Assembly: GCA_007026445.1 (NCBI GenBank)
Contig: VDMD01000022.1
Span: forward strand, 372,001-436,000
Direction: 5' to 3'
DNA from: Schizophyllum amplum
Lineage: Eukaryota; Basidiomycota; Agaricomycetes; Agaricales; Schizophyllaceae
Length of the DNA stretch: 64,000 nucleotides
This document shows positions 22,700-34,074 of this stretch, piece by piece. The translations under genes and the position numbers were made by a program. The notes under the pieces were generated by a model. It worked only from the letters and a program-made list of their open reading frames with translations, was not told the origin of the DNA and searched no databases. Each line of letters starts with the position of its first letter. Positions within the stretch are counted from its first letter, which is position 1.

Positions 22700-24487
22700 A
22701 TGCCCGCTCCCAAGTCGACGCCCACCATCCTGCTCTCCGACCGCCTCGTCGGCCAGGACGACCGCCTGGACGCCCTCTTCACGCTCTGGGAAACTGCGCA
22801 GCTATCATGCGCCGACATCGCCGCGCGCCCGAACGCAGACCTCATCAGCTTCGCGCACGACGCCGCGTACTTCGCCGTCGTCGATGTCAAGGAGGAAGAG
22901 TCCAAACCAGTTGCACCTAAGGCCCCCAGTGTGAGCTCGGCCCAATCAAAGAAATATCCCTGGGCGTCGGCGTTCAGCGCGGCGCCTAACCTCAGCTCGA
23001 ACTCGCTGCCGTCGCCCGGCGCGCAGAAAGCCAGCTCGTCTACTTGGGAGGAGCACACTCAGTACCTTCCTCCTGAGCAGGCTGAAGCGACACAGCGAGC
23101 CTTTCCGCTGCGGAAGCAGGTGCGGTCTGTCCACTCAGGCCCGCGAGGGAAGGCTAACCGTTTTACAGAATGCGGAGCCAGTCGCAAACAAGATCCTCCT
23201 AGATAACAGGACAGCCAACGACGCCCTTCTCGCAAGTTACCATGCGCAGGAGCAGACCGTCCTTGCCCACGATGCGACAGACGACAACACCGAGACCTCA
23301 TTTCAGCCCGCGGCGGACTACTCCTTCAATGCCATCACCGCTGCTGATTACTCCCCGGCGGATTCCACTTGGCCCGAGACTCGGCCGTACGGTGCGCCTG
23401 CTGGCTTCGTGTACCTCGTCCGTGCAAAGGCCGAAGGGCTCGTTCGCGCTGAAGCCGCGTCAATCCTCAACATCGGCCTCGTTCTTGCCCCAGACTACCG
23501 CCACCGGGGCCTCGGCCAGCTGGTCCTCGCCGCCGTCCTCCCGCAAGCTTTCGATAAAATGAGTGCGCACAGGGTGCAGGCGTTTGTCCTGGGTGCTGGC
23601 ATTGAGAAACATCGGGCGCTGGGACTGTTCACCAAAGCGTACGTTGTTTGTTGCCGTGTTTTGCTATCTGCTTGGGCTGTAAGGCTGCCTTGTTGCGTCG
23701 TGCTTCGCGCTTCCTCGTGCTTACTAACCCCTCCTGTTGAGCCTTCCTCCGGCAGCATTGCTCTCAAACGCTCGATGCTAATTCATCATCGTATACTGAT
23801 CGTTCTCTTACAGCGGCTTCGCACACGAGGGCACGCAGCGCGCGGCGTTCTGGTCTCCACTGGAGGCGCAGTGGCGCGACGAGACGACCACAGCAATGCT
23901 TGCGACTGATTGGGTGATGCGCCCTGTGGCGGACAAGTTGCGCCGGGGGGCGCCGCCGGGCATTTGGGAAGAGCTTTTTGCGAGGCATGCGAGGTGCGCC
24001 TTTGTACTTGAAATCCAATCCCTTTTCTCTTGTTCGAACTTCGGATCGGGTTTTGGCTGTGGGGGCGCTCGAGCCTGAGGTGTCACTGCGTTACTTGCGT
24101 GCCCCGTCGCTTGTTTATGCGCCCTCAATTGCTTGCATCTGTATCGCGCAATGTGCTCACAGCCGCCCTAGAGAACGTGAGGAGCTCCTCCGCTGGGAGC
24201 AGACATACTCGCACACGGTGCGCCGGACGTCGAGCACTGAGACCATACGCATGATCAACGACGGGGCGCCCTCGGAGGCTTCGAGCAGGGAGGCGTCGCC
24301 TGCACACAGTCGGGCGCCATCACCGCCTTCTACTCGGGATGTATCTGTGGAGCCCAGCATGTCTTCAGCCGCAGCGGCAAGGGAGGCCATGGATATCGAC
24401 GGCCTTGACTCATCCGAGGACGAATGGAGCGCGCTCGAGACATCCTCCGCGAGCTCTTACGACATGATGAGTGATGATGGCCGTTAA
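22700..24487 (+). CDS. GNAT-family N-acetyltransferase
   Basis: A 461-residue protein from join(22700..23119, 23169..23638, 23814..23993, 24172..24487), in frame throughout. Acetyl-CoA binding is suggested by LNIGLVLAPDYRHRGLGQLVLAAVL, where RHRGLG (residues 251-256) fits the Q/RxxGxG/A motif A of GNAT enzymes. The N-terminal half is poorly structured (Ser/Ala/Pro-rich). The C-terminal 100 residues are acidic and Ser-rich (MDIDGLDSSEDEWSALE), which suggests a nuclear or regulatory role. Substrate unknown. Its 5' half, including exon 1 and the start of exon 2, lies in the duplicated arm; a wrecked copy is at 30250-30660. Confidence 0.83.
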
Positions 24488-25363
24488 GTTCTTAGGCTTA
24501 ACTCAGTTCATTGGCTCCTCGGCCTTTCCTCATTTCTTGTGAACTATGCCATGCCGACGTTGTTATTTACTGTTGTACTTCTTGCTTTTGACCACCCTTG
24601 TCTGCATACCGTGTATTTTACTATTGTCCGCACATCCATCGTCCAAATATCTTGAAAACTCATGATGGAAGTCAGCACGATTTAAGGGAATGGCGGCGCG
24701 AAAGAAGTCAGTGAAGCCAACGGTGGTCGAGGGCAAAAACAAAGGAAGGGATGAAAGGAGAAGTAACCAAATGGGGACGGACTCGATGGTGGCTGTGCAA
24801 CATTCGTATGTTGTCCACTGCCAGTCCGTGCTGCCCTGGTGCTGCCCGACCACAATGTGCACCACCGTTGGCAGAGATATGTGGTCCTCATTGAGCACTA
24901 TACATAGCATTTCTGTGCAACGGCTAATCATATGACACACATAATGGAGACTAGAAGGTATGTTGGTGGACCGATGCTTCAGTGTCTCGACTAACTAGCT
25001 TTAGGACCTCGTATAAGGATGCACATCTGCGCTGAAGGCAACTGAAGGTGTCTTAGGACATTGCAACGATTCAAGTAGCATGCTCTTCACTTCAGGAAGC
25101 TCGGGTGCGTGTGAGAACTACGCGTCCTTGCATACTGTGCATTCTAATTTTCTCGCCTTCAAGCTTCGACTTGGCGTACTCAGCCGTTCATATGTTCTCC
25201 TTGTGCTCGAGAGCGTTCATTGTGGAGCCTGGAACCGATGTCATGCGACGTCGACGCGACCTGGACGCGACACGCGTAACGATCTGCAGGACATGTGACC
25301 GCATATATCTCGAGTGACTCGACGATCGGCGGACGACAAACCGCCTTGCACACGACGTTGACC
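24488..25363. other. Intergenic region, GNAT to LYS2
   Basis: An 876-bp gap outside the inverted arms. It should hold the LYS2 promoter. I see no repeat or RNA gene. An in-frame ATG at 25295 could extend LYS2 by 23 residues. Confidence 0.5.
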
Positions 25364-28300
25364 ATGGCGGACGATGGCAGGCTGTCGAGGGTCGTCTCCA
25401 GGCTGCAAAATCTGCCCGCGATCTCACTCCCCACCGATTATCCTCGCCCATCGGGGAGCAACAAGGTCGTCGAGGCCGTCCACCAAGCAGAACTCTCCGA
25501 GCAAACCGCCCTCGGCCTGCTCAAGCTCGCAATCTTCAACGAGAACGAGGACGAGGACGATGAGCTTGCGTCACCCACCAATCGCCCCTCCGCCTTCCAA
25601 CTCGTCCTTACCGCATTCACCGTCCTCCTCCATCGATACACCGCCGACACAGACATTGTGATCGGTTCGTCCTCCGCCTCGGCCCGCGAGCCCCTCGTCC
25701 TGCGTTTGTCAGTGGAACCCGCCGATCCATTCTGGGCGATCCTGCGTCGCGTACAACAAGTCGAGGACGAGGCCGAGCGCGACGCCGTCCCCTTCGACTC
25801 GATCGTGCACGCTCTGAACAAGAACGAGGCCCTCCAGGGCCCGATCTTCCGCGTGCGCTTCTTCGACGGTACGGACGAGGCGAAGGAGCAGTTCCTCAGC
25901 GCAACCAGCGCGACCTCAGACCTCACCGTCTTCATCACTCGCGGCAGCGCCTCCTCGCACGCCTCACTCGCCCCGCGCATCTCCCTCCGCATCGTCTACA
26001 ACTCGCTCCTCTTCACGCATGCGCGCATCGCCCACATAGTCGAGCAGCTATCCGTGCTCCTGCGCAAGGCCTCGGCGAACCCCGTCGCGCCTGTGGGCTC
26101 AATCCCACTCCTCACGCCCTCGCAGCGCGCGAAGCTGCCCGATCCGACGGCGGACCTCGATTGGTGCGGGTGGAAGGGAGCGATCACCGATGTCTTCACG
26201 CGCAACGCGAAGCAGTGGCCAGACCGACCATGCGTCGTACAGAGCATTCCCGCACCCACTCTCTCCGATCCTCAGGAGAAGGTCACCTTCACCTACGGCG
26301 CAATACGCCGCGCCTCCAACATTCTTGCGCACCATCTCCTGACTGCCGGCGTCCAGCGGGAGGAGGTCGTGATGGTTTATGCGCATCGCAGCGTTGATCT
26401 CGTTGTCGCCGTGATGGCGGTGCTGAAAGTCGGCGCGACGTTTTCTGTCATTGGTACGTCGTCGTAACCGAGATGTAGTTCGAAAGCCTCATACATGCGT
26501 AGACCCCGCATATCCTGCCTCCCGCCAGATCATCTACTTGCGAGTAGCACAGCCTCGAGCGCTCGTCGTCCTCAAAGGCGCAGGCACCATTGGCCCCTCT
26601 GTGCGCGAGTTCCTTTCCACTGAATTGCAATTGCGCGTGGAAGTACCAGCAGTACAAGTCCATGCGGACGGCTCGATTGACGGTGGTCTAGCAGCAGACG
26701 GTCAGGATGTCCTCCATTCGCAGGTCCATCTGGCCGACATCGATCCTAATGTCGCTCTTGGTCCTGACAGCGTCGGCACGCTCTCATTTACCAGCGGTTC
26801 GACGGGTATCCCAAAGGGCGTCAAGGGTCGTCACTTCAGTCTTACCCACTTCTTCCTCTGGATGGGTGAGCGGTTTGGGCTCCGAGAGACGGCAAAGTTC
26901 ACCATGCTGAGCGGGATCGCGCACGACCCCATACAACGAGATAGTGCGCATATATCTACTTATAGCATCTCCCCTGCAAAATCTGACCTATCCCAGTGTT
27001 CACGCCTCTGTTCTTTGGTGCGGAGCTGCATGTGCCGACCGCGGACGACATCGGTATCCCAGGCCGTCTCGCAGAGTGGATGGCCGACAGCGAGGTCACG
27101 GTCACTCACCTTACGCCCGCCATGGGCCAGCTTTTGTCCGCACAGGCGACGCGCCAGATCCCTTCCCTCCGCAACGCCTTCTTCGTCGGCGACGTCCTCA
27201 CCAAGCGCGACTGCCTGCGCTTGCAGTCCCTCGCGGCGAACGTGCGCATCATCAACATGTACGGTACCACCGAGACGCAGCGCGCGGTATCCTACTTCGC
27301 GATCCCACCTGTGGCGCAGGACCCGACCTTCCTGGCAACACAGAAGGACATCATGCCCGCGGGCGCAGGCATGATCGACGTGCAGCTGCTTGTCGTCAAC
27401 CGCCACGAGAAGAGCGTGCCGTGCGCGGTGGGCGAGGTGGGCGAGATCTACGTGCGGTCGGGCGGGCTCGCCGAGGGTTACCTCGATGCGGACGCGTCTG
27501 CGGAGAAGTTCGTCAGCAACTGGTTCGCTGCTGGCGCGCCGGCGGCGAAGGACACCATCCGGCACCCGAAGGAAGGTTTCCCGGGGTCCGAGGCGCTGCA
27601 CTGGAAGGGCGTGCGCGACCGGATGTATCGCTCGGGCGATCTAGGGCGGTACATGCCAGACGGGATCGTGGAGTGCACTGGACGCGCGGACGACCAGGTG
27701 AAGATCCGTGGGTTCCGCATCGAGCTGGGCGAGATCGACACGCATCTGAGCCAGCATCCGTTGGTGAGGGAAAATGTGACCCTGGTCAGGCGCGACAAGG
27801 ACGAGGAGAAGATCCTTGTGAGCTACTTTGTGCCGCTCGATGGGCCGGGCCTGGATGCGTACGCGAGCGATATTCCGGAGGAGGGGGGTGATGGGAAGGG
27901 TGTGGCGGAGGGGATGCGCAAGTATAGGCGACTCATCAAGGATATCCGCGAGCATCTCAAGAAGAAGCTGCCGAGCTACAGCGTGCCTACACGTAAGTTG
28001 GTCGCTCGAGATTGCGTTGATATTCGTTAACATATTTCCGTCAGTGTTCGTCCCGCTGAAGCGCATGCCTCTGAACCCGAACGGCAAGATCGACAAGCCA
28101 GCGCTGCCCTTCCCTGACACTGCTCAGGCTGCCGCCGCCCCTGCGCGTGCTGGCAGCAGCACGGAAGAGGCGCTCCAGGCCATCTGGTCCAGGATCCTCC
28201 CCAATGCTCCTCAGCCTGTCCCTATCGACGAGAGCTTCTTCGACCTCGGCGGGCACTCAATTTTAGCCACACGGCTTGTGTTTGAGATCCGCAAGACATT

Positions 28301-29830
28301 CGCTGTGGACGCGCCACTTGGCCTTATCTTTGAGCAGCCGACGATCGAAGGGCTTGTTGGCGCTGTGGACACGTTGCGGAACTCGGACCTGGGGCTCGAC
28401 TACAAGAAGGTGGACCCCGGTGCGCCGGCGGCGGTGCTTTCAAAGAAGGGCGTCCCTGCAGTCGAGTACGGGAAGGACTTCGATGCTCTGTTGCCCAGTT
28501 TGCGTGAGACGTATGCGCCGCTGCCGGAGGACTTTGCGTTGAAGAAGGTGACGGTGTTCCTCACGGGCGCGACAGGCTTCCTCGGGGCGTTCGTGTTGAA
28601 GGATCTTCTCGATCGGCCGGAGCGCGTAGCGAAGGTGATCTGCCTGGTGAGGGCGGGCGACGTTGCCAAGGGGCTGGCGCGCCTTCGGGAGGGATCTGTC
28701 GACCGCGGTGTGTGGGACGACCGGTGGACGGAGAGCGGTAGGCTCGAGGTCGTCACCGGCGACTTGAGCTTGGACAAGTTTGGCTTGGGTGACGCCTGGA
28801 CGCGCATCGCCGATGAGGCTGACGTTGTATTGCACAATGGCGCGCTCGTCCATTGGGTATACCCCTACGACAAACTGCGCGCGGCGAACGTGCTATCGAC
28901 GCTTACGGTGATTGAGCTCGCTGCGACTGGCAGGCCGAAGCATGTCGCGTTCGTGTCGTCAACTTCTGCGATCGACTCTACGCACTATGTTGAGCTATCG
29001 GAGACATTGGTGAACAACAACAGGTCGGAATACCGTGGCGTGCCGGAGGCAGACGACCTAGAGGGCGCACGAAACACGCTCAAGACTGGGTACGGGCAGA
29101 GCAAGTGGGTGTCGGAGAAGCTGCTGTTCGAGGCGAGCAAGCGGGGACTGCGCGGCCACATCGTGCGGCCTGGGTATGTCGTGGGCGATTCCAAGACGGC
29201 GGGTGAGCACTTCGTCTTTCATAGTAAATGAATGTCGGCTGACACGCTGCAGTGACGAACACGGACGACTTCTTGTGGCGCATGGTCAAGGGCTGCATCC
29301 AGCTTGGCAACACGCCAGACATGAACAACACGGTGAACATGGTCCCCGTCGACCACGTCGCGCGCAGCACCGCCCTCGCCGCCCTCACTCCTCCGCCATC
29401 CGACCCTCTCGCCGTCTTGCACATCACCGCCGCGCCTTTACCGACGTACAACGCCATGCTCGGCGCGCTCGCGACGTACGGCTTCTCCGTCACGCCCTGC
29501 GAGTATGTGCTCTGGCGCCGCAAGCTCGAACAGCACGTCATGTCCGGCGCGGCTGACAACGCGCTCTTCCCGCTCCTGCACTTTGTGCTCGACGACCTGC
29601 CGACGAGCACGAAGAGCCCGGAACTGGACGATCGGAACACGGTCGCGCTGCTTGCAGCGCACGGGGAGAAGACGAGTTCGACGGTGGATGAGGAGCTGAT
29701 GGGGATGTACTTGGCGTGGTTGATCCGCGCGGGCTTCATCCCGCCGCCATCTGAAGGCGATGCGGCCAAAAAGCTGCCGGAATTGAACATCGAGGGCACC
29801 GTGAGGGCGGCAGGGCGCACGGGCCTGTGA
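25364..29830 (+). CDS. LYS2: L-2-aminoadipate reductase (LYS2)
   Basis: Key enzyme of the fungal alpha-aminoadipate lysine pathway; it activates and reduces aminoadipate to the semialdehyde. 1,420 residues from join(25364..26453, 26503..26943, 26997..27992, 28045..29202, 29253..29830). Order: a condensation-like N-terminal remnant; an adenylation domain with [13 protein letters not shown] (from about residue 457), [13 protein letters not shown] and [13 protein letters not shown]; a carrier domain [15 protein letters not shown] with the pantetheine Ser at about 914; and an NADPH reductase domain with [16 protein letters not shown] (about 1016) and YGQSK. The [10 protein letters not shown] motif is typical of LYS2 and argues against a secondary-metabolite synthetase. 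It needs a phosphopantetheinyl transferase (LYS5 type) encoded elsewhere. The frame is fully intact over 4.3 kb. Confidence 0.95.
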
Positions 29831-30249
29831 AGCAAAAGTACGCGATACATTGATGTACATAATCTAATCATGTTGTATAGTAGGACATGCGCGAATACAG
29901 TGCTTGGGAGTTACCAGTTACAGTGCAATTACCAATCAAATCGTCCAAGAACATCAAAGACGATGGGGATGCGACCATGATGCGACCTGGACAAGAGCAA
30001 GATGTACAGAGATAGAGATGGCATTACCACACGAATCGAGTTGAAAGGGTCACAGATCAGCCTAGCGGCCCGACCTAGTTGTTCGCCATATTGTACGAGC
30101 TCGCGGAGGACGTCTCAAGCGCGCTCCAATTTCCGAGTACTCAACATCATCGTCGTCGATATTCATGGTATGCGTGCTAGATGCACCGTCCCCGGTTAGG
30201 TTTGGTGAGGCCCCACCTACGGCTGGAATGACACTCGGAAGTTCTAACC
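29831..30249. other. LYS2 3' flank
   Basis: A 419-bp non-coding stretch between LYS2 and the right duplication arm. Nothing recognisable. Confidence 0.45.
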
Positions 30250-30660
30250 GCTCATAATTTCCAGGGGCAGCTCCCTACTGGAGGCACATGATGAACTCCC
30301 AGAAGCGCGTCGAGTATCTTGCTTACGGTTGGCTTTGCATTCTGCATAACTGTAAGCCTTCCCTCTCGAGTCTATATTGACAGATCATACCAGCTTCGCC
30401 GCCTCTTTTCAGACTCGTTGTGTCGTTGCAGCCTGCCGAGGAGAAAGCTGATAGGAGTAGTCCTGCTTGGGCGCATTCGCTTTGGACTTCTCCTCCTCAA
30501 TATCAGCGACAGTACACGGCATCCTGCGCGTCGAAGCTGTCAAAGTCTGCGTTGGGGCGCGGCAATGTTGGCGCACGCTAGCTGCGCGGTTTCACAGACG
30601 TGAAGAGGGCGTCCAGGCGGTCGTCGTGGCCGACGAGGCGGTCGGAGAGCAGGATGGACG
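30250..30660 (-). pseudogene. Truncated GNAT pseudogene
   Basis: The minus strand reads like the start of the gene at 22700: CATCCTGCTCTCCGACCGCC, then GACGACCGCCTGGACGCCCT, are shared almost exactly (30600-30655). The frame then breaks through indels; the segment equivalent to LFTLWETAQ has lost bases and hits a stop. Most of exon 1's Ser/Pro-rich part is deleted. Homology resumes around the intron-1/exon-2 junction (about 30290-30400) and then stops. No GNAT catalytic motif is present. It is the relic end of the duplicated segment. Confidence 0.85.
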
Positions 30661-32357
30661 TCGACTTTTAGGCGGGCAGCGGGGGCTGGCCAAGAGCGTC
30701 GGGGTACTTCATATATGTGGGGTCACGGCGCCCATGAACCAAGGAGATCGGCCTCATTCCTACTATCGGATAGTTCCCTCGGACACGCGTGTTGTTGCGA
30801 TCCGTAGAAGGTGTGTGACCCGGGTCGTCGAACGATAGATATTCAAGTCAATGAGATTGAGTTAAGCTTCGAGAGAATTGCTGCATATGTGTTGAAACTG
30901 TAGCCATAGTCATACCGGCAGCCGCATTAATTTCTGATCTTGGGTCCGCGTCTAAGCGCCAGCAATTTTGACCCATGGTGGACAGCTGTAAGGCCAGGTC
31001 AAGATCATTCCATTTCCTGCAAAGACAGGTTACACAATCCTGCATGTTGAGCGACCGTGAAATATGAAGAAGGAAGTAAAAGTCGGCGAGCTTCATTAGC
31101 GCTGCTTGTAGCCTGGTGACCAAGTCCTCCGCTTGTCATGGGAGGACTCCGGTCTACGCTGCTTGGCCCGCCATGGTGGTTGAAGAAAAGTCGGCACCGC
31201 CACCATCAAGAAAGGTGACACAGCCACAGGTAAAACGGATATATCAATCGCGTGCGTCTCCATTTGGCTGCATCTCCTTCCGTCGTTGTCCTTGTCTGCG
31301 ACCACCATCCCGCCTAGGCGTGTTTGCACCGACGGGCTCCCGCCAGATAAGTATCGTGAATTCTTCCTCAGAGCCTGCAGCTAACAGTGAAATTATATCG
31401 ACATCAACCTTGCGCTACCTTCGATCCTGGCGTTTTCGGCGTTGCGATTTAACGGCACGCTCTCTTCACTCTTCCCTCCCCATTCCATCGCAAGAACAAT
31501 ACGCTGACACTACTTGACTGCCAGTACCACCCGCCAAACGCGTTGCGGACGGCCCATGTCAGGTACACGTATCGACCGAGCTCGAGACGCTAGTCGGGCA
31601 TGGGATCGTCCAAAAGCATGCGTTCGAGTTGGCTCAAACGTGGTCGCCTGCACTTCGGCTGGGACATCTGGCTGGCTGGTGGACGGCTTCCGCGGGCGAG
31701 TATGGGGTCTGACCCTCTAGGCGCCCATGGCTGGGACTGGCTGGATTTCAGATCTCAACGTCAAGGCGGAAGGGTTGCCAATGGTCCCGGGGCGTTCAAA
31801 GATGAGTTGGGAACGAGATCAGATATGCACCTTGGGCTAAGCGTGCCTTTGACAGCGCCGGTACACCAATCACACCGGCCACTCTCCATCCCTCACTCCC
31901 CTTGCATCTGTCGATGCGGAAGCGGAGGACGGAAGGACGGTGGTCGGGCCACCACCATCTCTCCTTTTCTCATAGCAAACTCTTCCGCTCTCCTGGTATT
32001 TGGCTGGACCTGGGCCTGAGCCTGCGCTCGTCTGCAGCCAAAACCTGCTTGCCTTCAACCCAGCTTCAATCCTGCCCTCTTCAGCGCTTGAACTCAAATG
32101 TGACATGAGTTCATGAACGCGTTTCCAAAGCAAATGCTACATAAAGCGGCAAAGTTCAGACAGGCTGATGTCGCAATGGAACGACATGCCGAACGAGTAC
32201 CGGAAGAGCTCAAGTGACATTTTCTCACTGGGAACATCGCCTTTCACGGTATCGGTGCGCAGACAGTTCCCCATTCTGACATACATCTGACCCGTCGTTC
32301 AACAATAATATATCATATTACAGTACACATTGCGTTAGAAACCTTCTCGCCGAGCCT
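30661..32357. other. Non-coding part of the right arm
   Basis: 1.7 kb of arm sequence without a supported gene. 31070-31340 matches 21960-22200 inverted, 31440-31760 is the decayed counterpart of the frame at 21417-21899, and 31860-32300 matches the region interrupted by the foldback element. 30720-31050 has no left-arm match. Confidence 0.55.
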
Positions 32358-32680
32358 TCAGCCCGTCTCGCAGACGAGGACGTTGCTGGCGTTGAAGTGG
32401 CACACTGAAAGGGGAATTGTGAGTAGCAATACTTCGAGGGTGCTTGAAGCAAGCCTTACCTCCTTCTGCGGTGCCGTCGCCGCTCTTGAAGGCGCAGCTG
32501 TGGCCTTCGCCGTAATCATTGCTGCCATTGCAAGCATCGACTGGAGGGCCGTGTCAGTACAAGCGTTACTTCGTTGCAGAGATGGAACTGACCAGGGTTG
32601 TCGGCGAGAAGCGCGGCGGCGGACGCCTGCCCGACCACGAACGAAAGAGCGGCGATGGCGAGGACAGCGAACTTGTACAT
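32358..32680 (-). CDS. Small secreted 4-Cys protein SSP3
   Basis: A 71-residue precursor, complement(join(32358..32404, 32460..32540, 32593..32680)), again 88/81/47-nt exons. Signal peptide MYKFAVLAIAALSFVVGQAS; mature Cys motifs DACNGSND, HSCAFKS, VCHFNAS and LVCETG. It differs from SSP2 by only a few residues, including the final Gly for Ser. TATA box at 32769-32775. All splice sites are intact, so it appears functional while flanking arm sequence has diverged, which suggests selection on the coding part. Confidence 0.85.
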
Positions 32681-32768
32681 GGTGAGTGATGAGGTGGGCT
32701 TGGAGGGTCTTGAGTGGCTGGTAGGTAGCTGGATGGTTCTGAGGAAAGAGCAGGTCAGCGTGGCAGGC

Positions 32769-32775
32769 TTATATA
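32769..32775 (-). promoter_or_regulatory. TATA box of SSP3
   Basis: TATATAA on the minus strand, 89 nt upstream of the SSP3 ATG. Confidence 0.7.
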
Positions 32776-33661
32776 GCACACCGAGATTTTTATGACGCAG
32801 GCTGTAGACTGACCTTCGGTTAAAGCGCAAGATTTTGCAGTAAATGCAGGTCAATGACTCGCAGGAGACGGGTTGCAATTGCTCCACAGCGACAGCAGAA
32901 GGTTTGGAGCCTTTGCTATAGCCAAGTGAATGCACAGTCCTCGAAACCGAGAACCTAGAGTGAACGCCACTATGAATGAAGACACGCACCCCCGTCAGCG
33001 CATCAGCGGGCGCATCGACGATGCTCCCAGCTCAGGTCCGAGGGTGGAGTGGCCCATCCTTTCATCGTCGATACAAATTCAGAGATGTGAGCGACAGATG
33101 AGCTGTGGCAATCGAAGAGAGTGGCGTAGAACGGCTACTACGTGGGCCAATTTTGCCGTTCGAGTCTTCGACAAGCTGCTTCGAATACAGATCGTCACAA
33201 AGCGCAGCCCTTTGAGACGAGACAGCGTCTCGCTGCAAGGCGGAGCCTTCTATACACGCCAATATACAGTTGATGAAACGAATCTATCTGCTTGATATTA
33301 GCCAACAGCCGTGATTAACCCTGATCGATGTTGCAAGTAGACTCACTCACCTTCATTTACTTACAAGCTATGCGACACCCTCCTCACCCTTATGGATCCA
33401 CTCGCCCACCCATGTATTCCCGCAGCCCCACAGGACTCCACGAGACAGAGGGGCATCCCCACGAAACGCTTGCCACACAGCCTATGCTTCTCAATCTCGG
33501 AAGTCCTCCGCTACACAGGAAACACCCCAGGGTATACGGTAGCAGCTCCCGCACGCAGAGGCCATGCAACTTGTACTATAGCCGCACTACCGCATCAGAG
33601 CCCCAAAGTCCTGTGGTAACGCGATCGGACTCACCGAGATGACGGACTCACATCAACTTCG

Positions 33662-33668
33662 TATAAAA
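33662..33668 (+). promoter_or_regulatory. TATA box of SSP4
   Basis: TATAAAA, 87 nt upstream of the SSP4 ATG. Confidence 0.65.
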
Positions 33669-33754
33669 GCATCCTCCCTTTTCTTCGGAACCTCAGCAAG
33701 CACCCTACCGCAGCACTCACAACAGCAACTCATCCCTACTTCACACCTACAACA

Positions 33755-34074
33755 ATGTACAAGTTCGCCATTCTTGCCATTGCCGCCCTGTCTTTCGTCG
33801 TCGGGCAGGCGTCCGCAGCGACCCTCCTCGCTGACAACCCTGGTAAGCCAGACCTTCACATCGTCGCATTCATCACGACTTACGTGCCTAACAGTCGACG
33901 CCTGCAACGGCAGCAACCACTACGGCGAGGGCCATGACTGCGCCTTCAAGAGCGCCGATGGTACGGCGGAGGGCAGTGAGTCTAGAGCAGCTCGCGCGCG
34001 CTGTGCCCGACGCTGACAACGTTTTAGTCTGCCACAAGGACGGCAGCGGCGTGCTCGTCTGCGTGCCCAACTGA
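33755..34074 (+). CDS. Small secreted 4-Cys protein SSP4
   Basis: A 71-residue precursor from join(33755..33842, 33895..33975, 34028..34074). Signal peptide MYKFAILAIAALSFVVGQAS; mature Cys motifs DACNGSNH, HDCAFKS, ICHKD and LVCVPN, ending PN like SSP1. Exon lengths (88/81/47) are the same in all four genes, while intron sequences vary. Confidence 0.85.

Larger units (their letters stand above)
18070..23260. repeat. Left arm of a large inverted duplication
   Basis: This stretch matches the reverse complement of about 30250-34560 in the same order. Aligned landmarks: the GGCCGGGCACGAT / CATCGTACTTGGGCAATGTCACTGG block (18150-18195 against 34435-34480), SSP1 against SSP4, SSP2 against SSP3, the block 21540-21890 against 31440-31760, 21960-22200 against 31070-31340, and the GNAT 5' half against 30250-30660. 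Homology is patchy and clearly diverged, with indels. Outer limits are approximate. The left arm carries two palindromic insertions the right arm lacks (20661-21016 and 21411-21523). Confidence 0.85.
32681..33754. other. Divergent spacer between SSP3 and SSP4
   Basis: A 1.07-kb back-to-back promoter region, the inverted counterpart of 18876-20115. No gene supported. Confidence 0.55.

Noticed and set aside
25364..29830. Secondary-metabolite NRPS-like synthetase
   Set aside because: The [13 protein letters not shown] motif, the A-T-R order and 1,420-residue length are those of LYS2 aminoadipate reductase.
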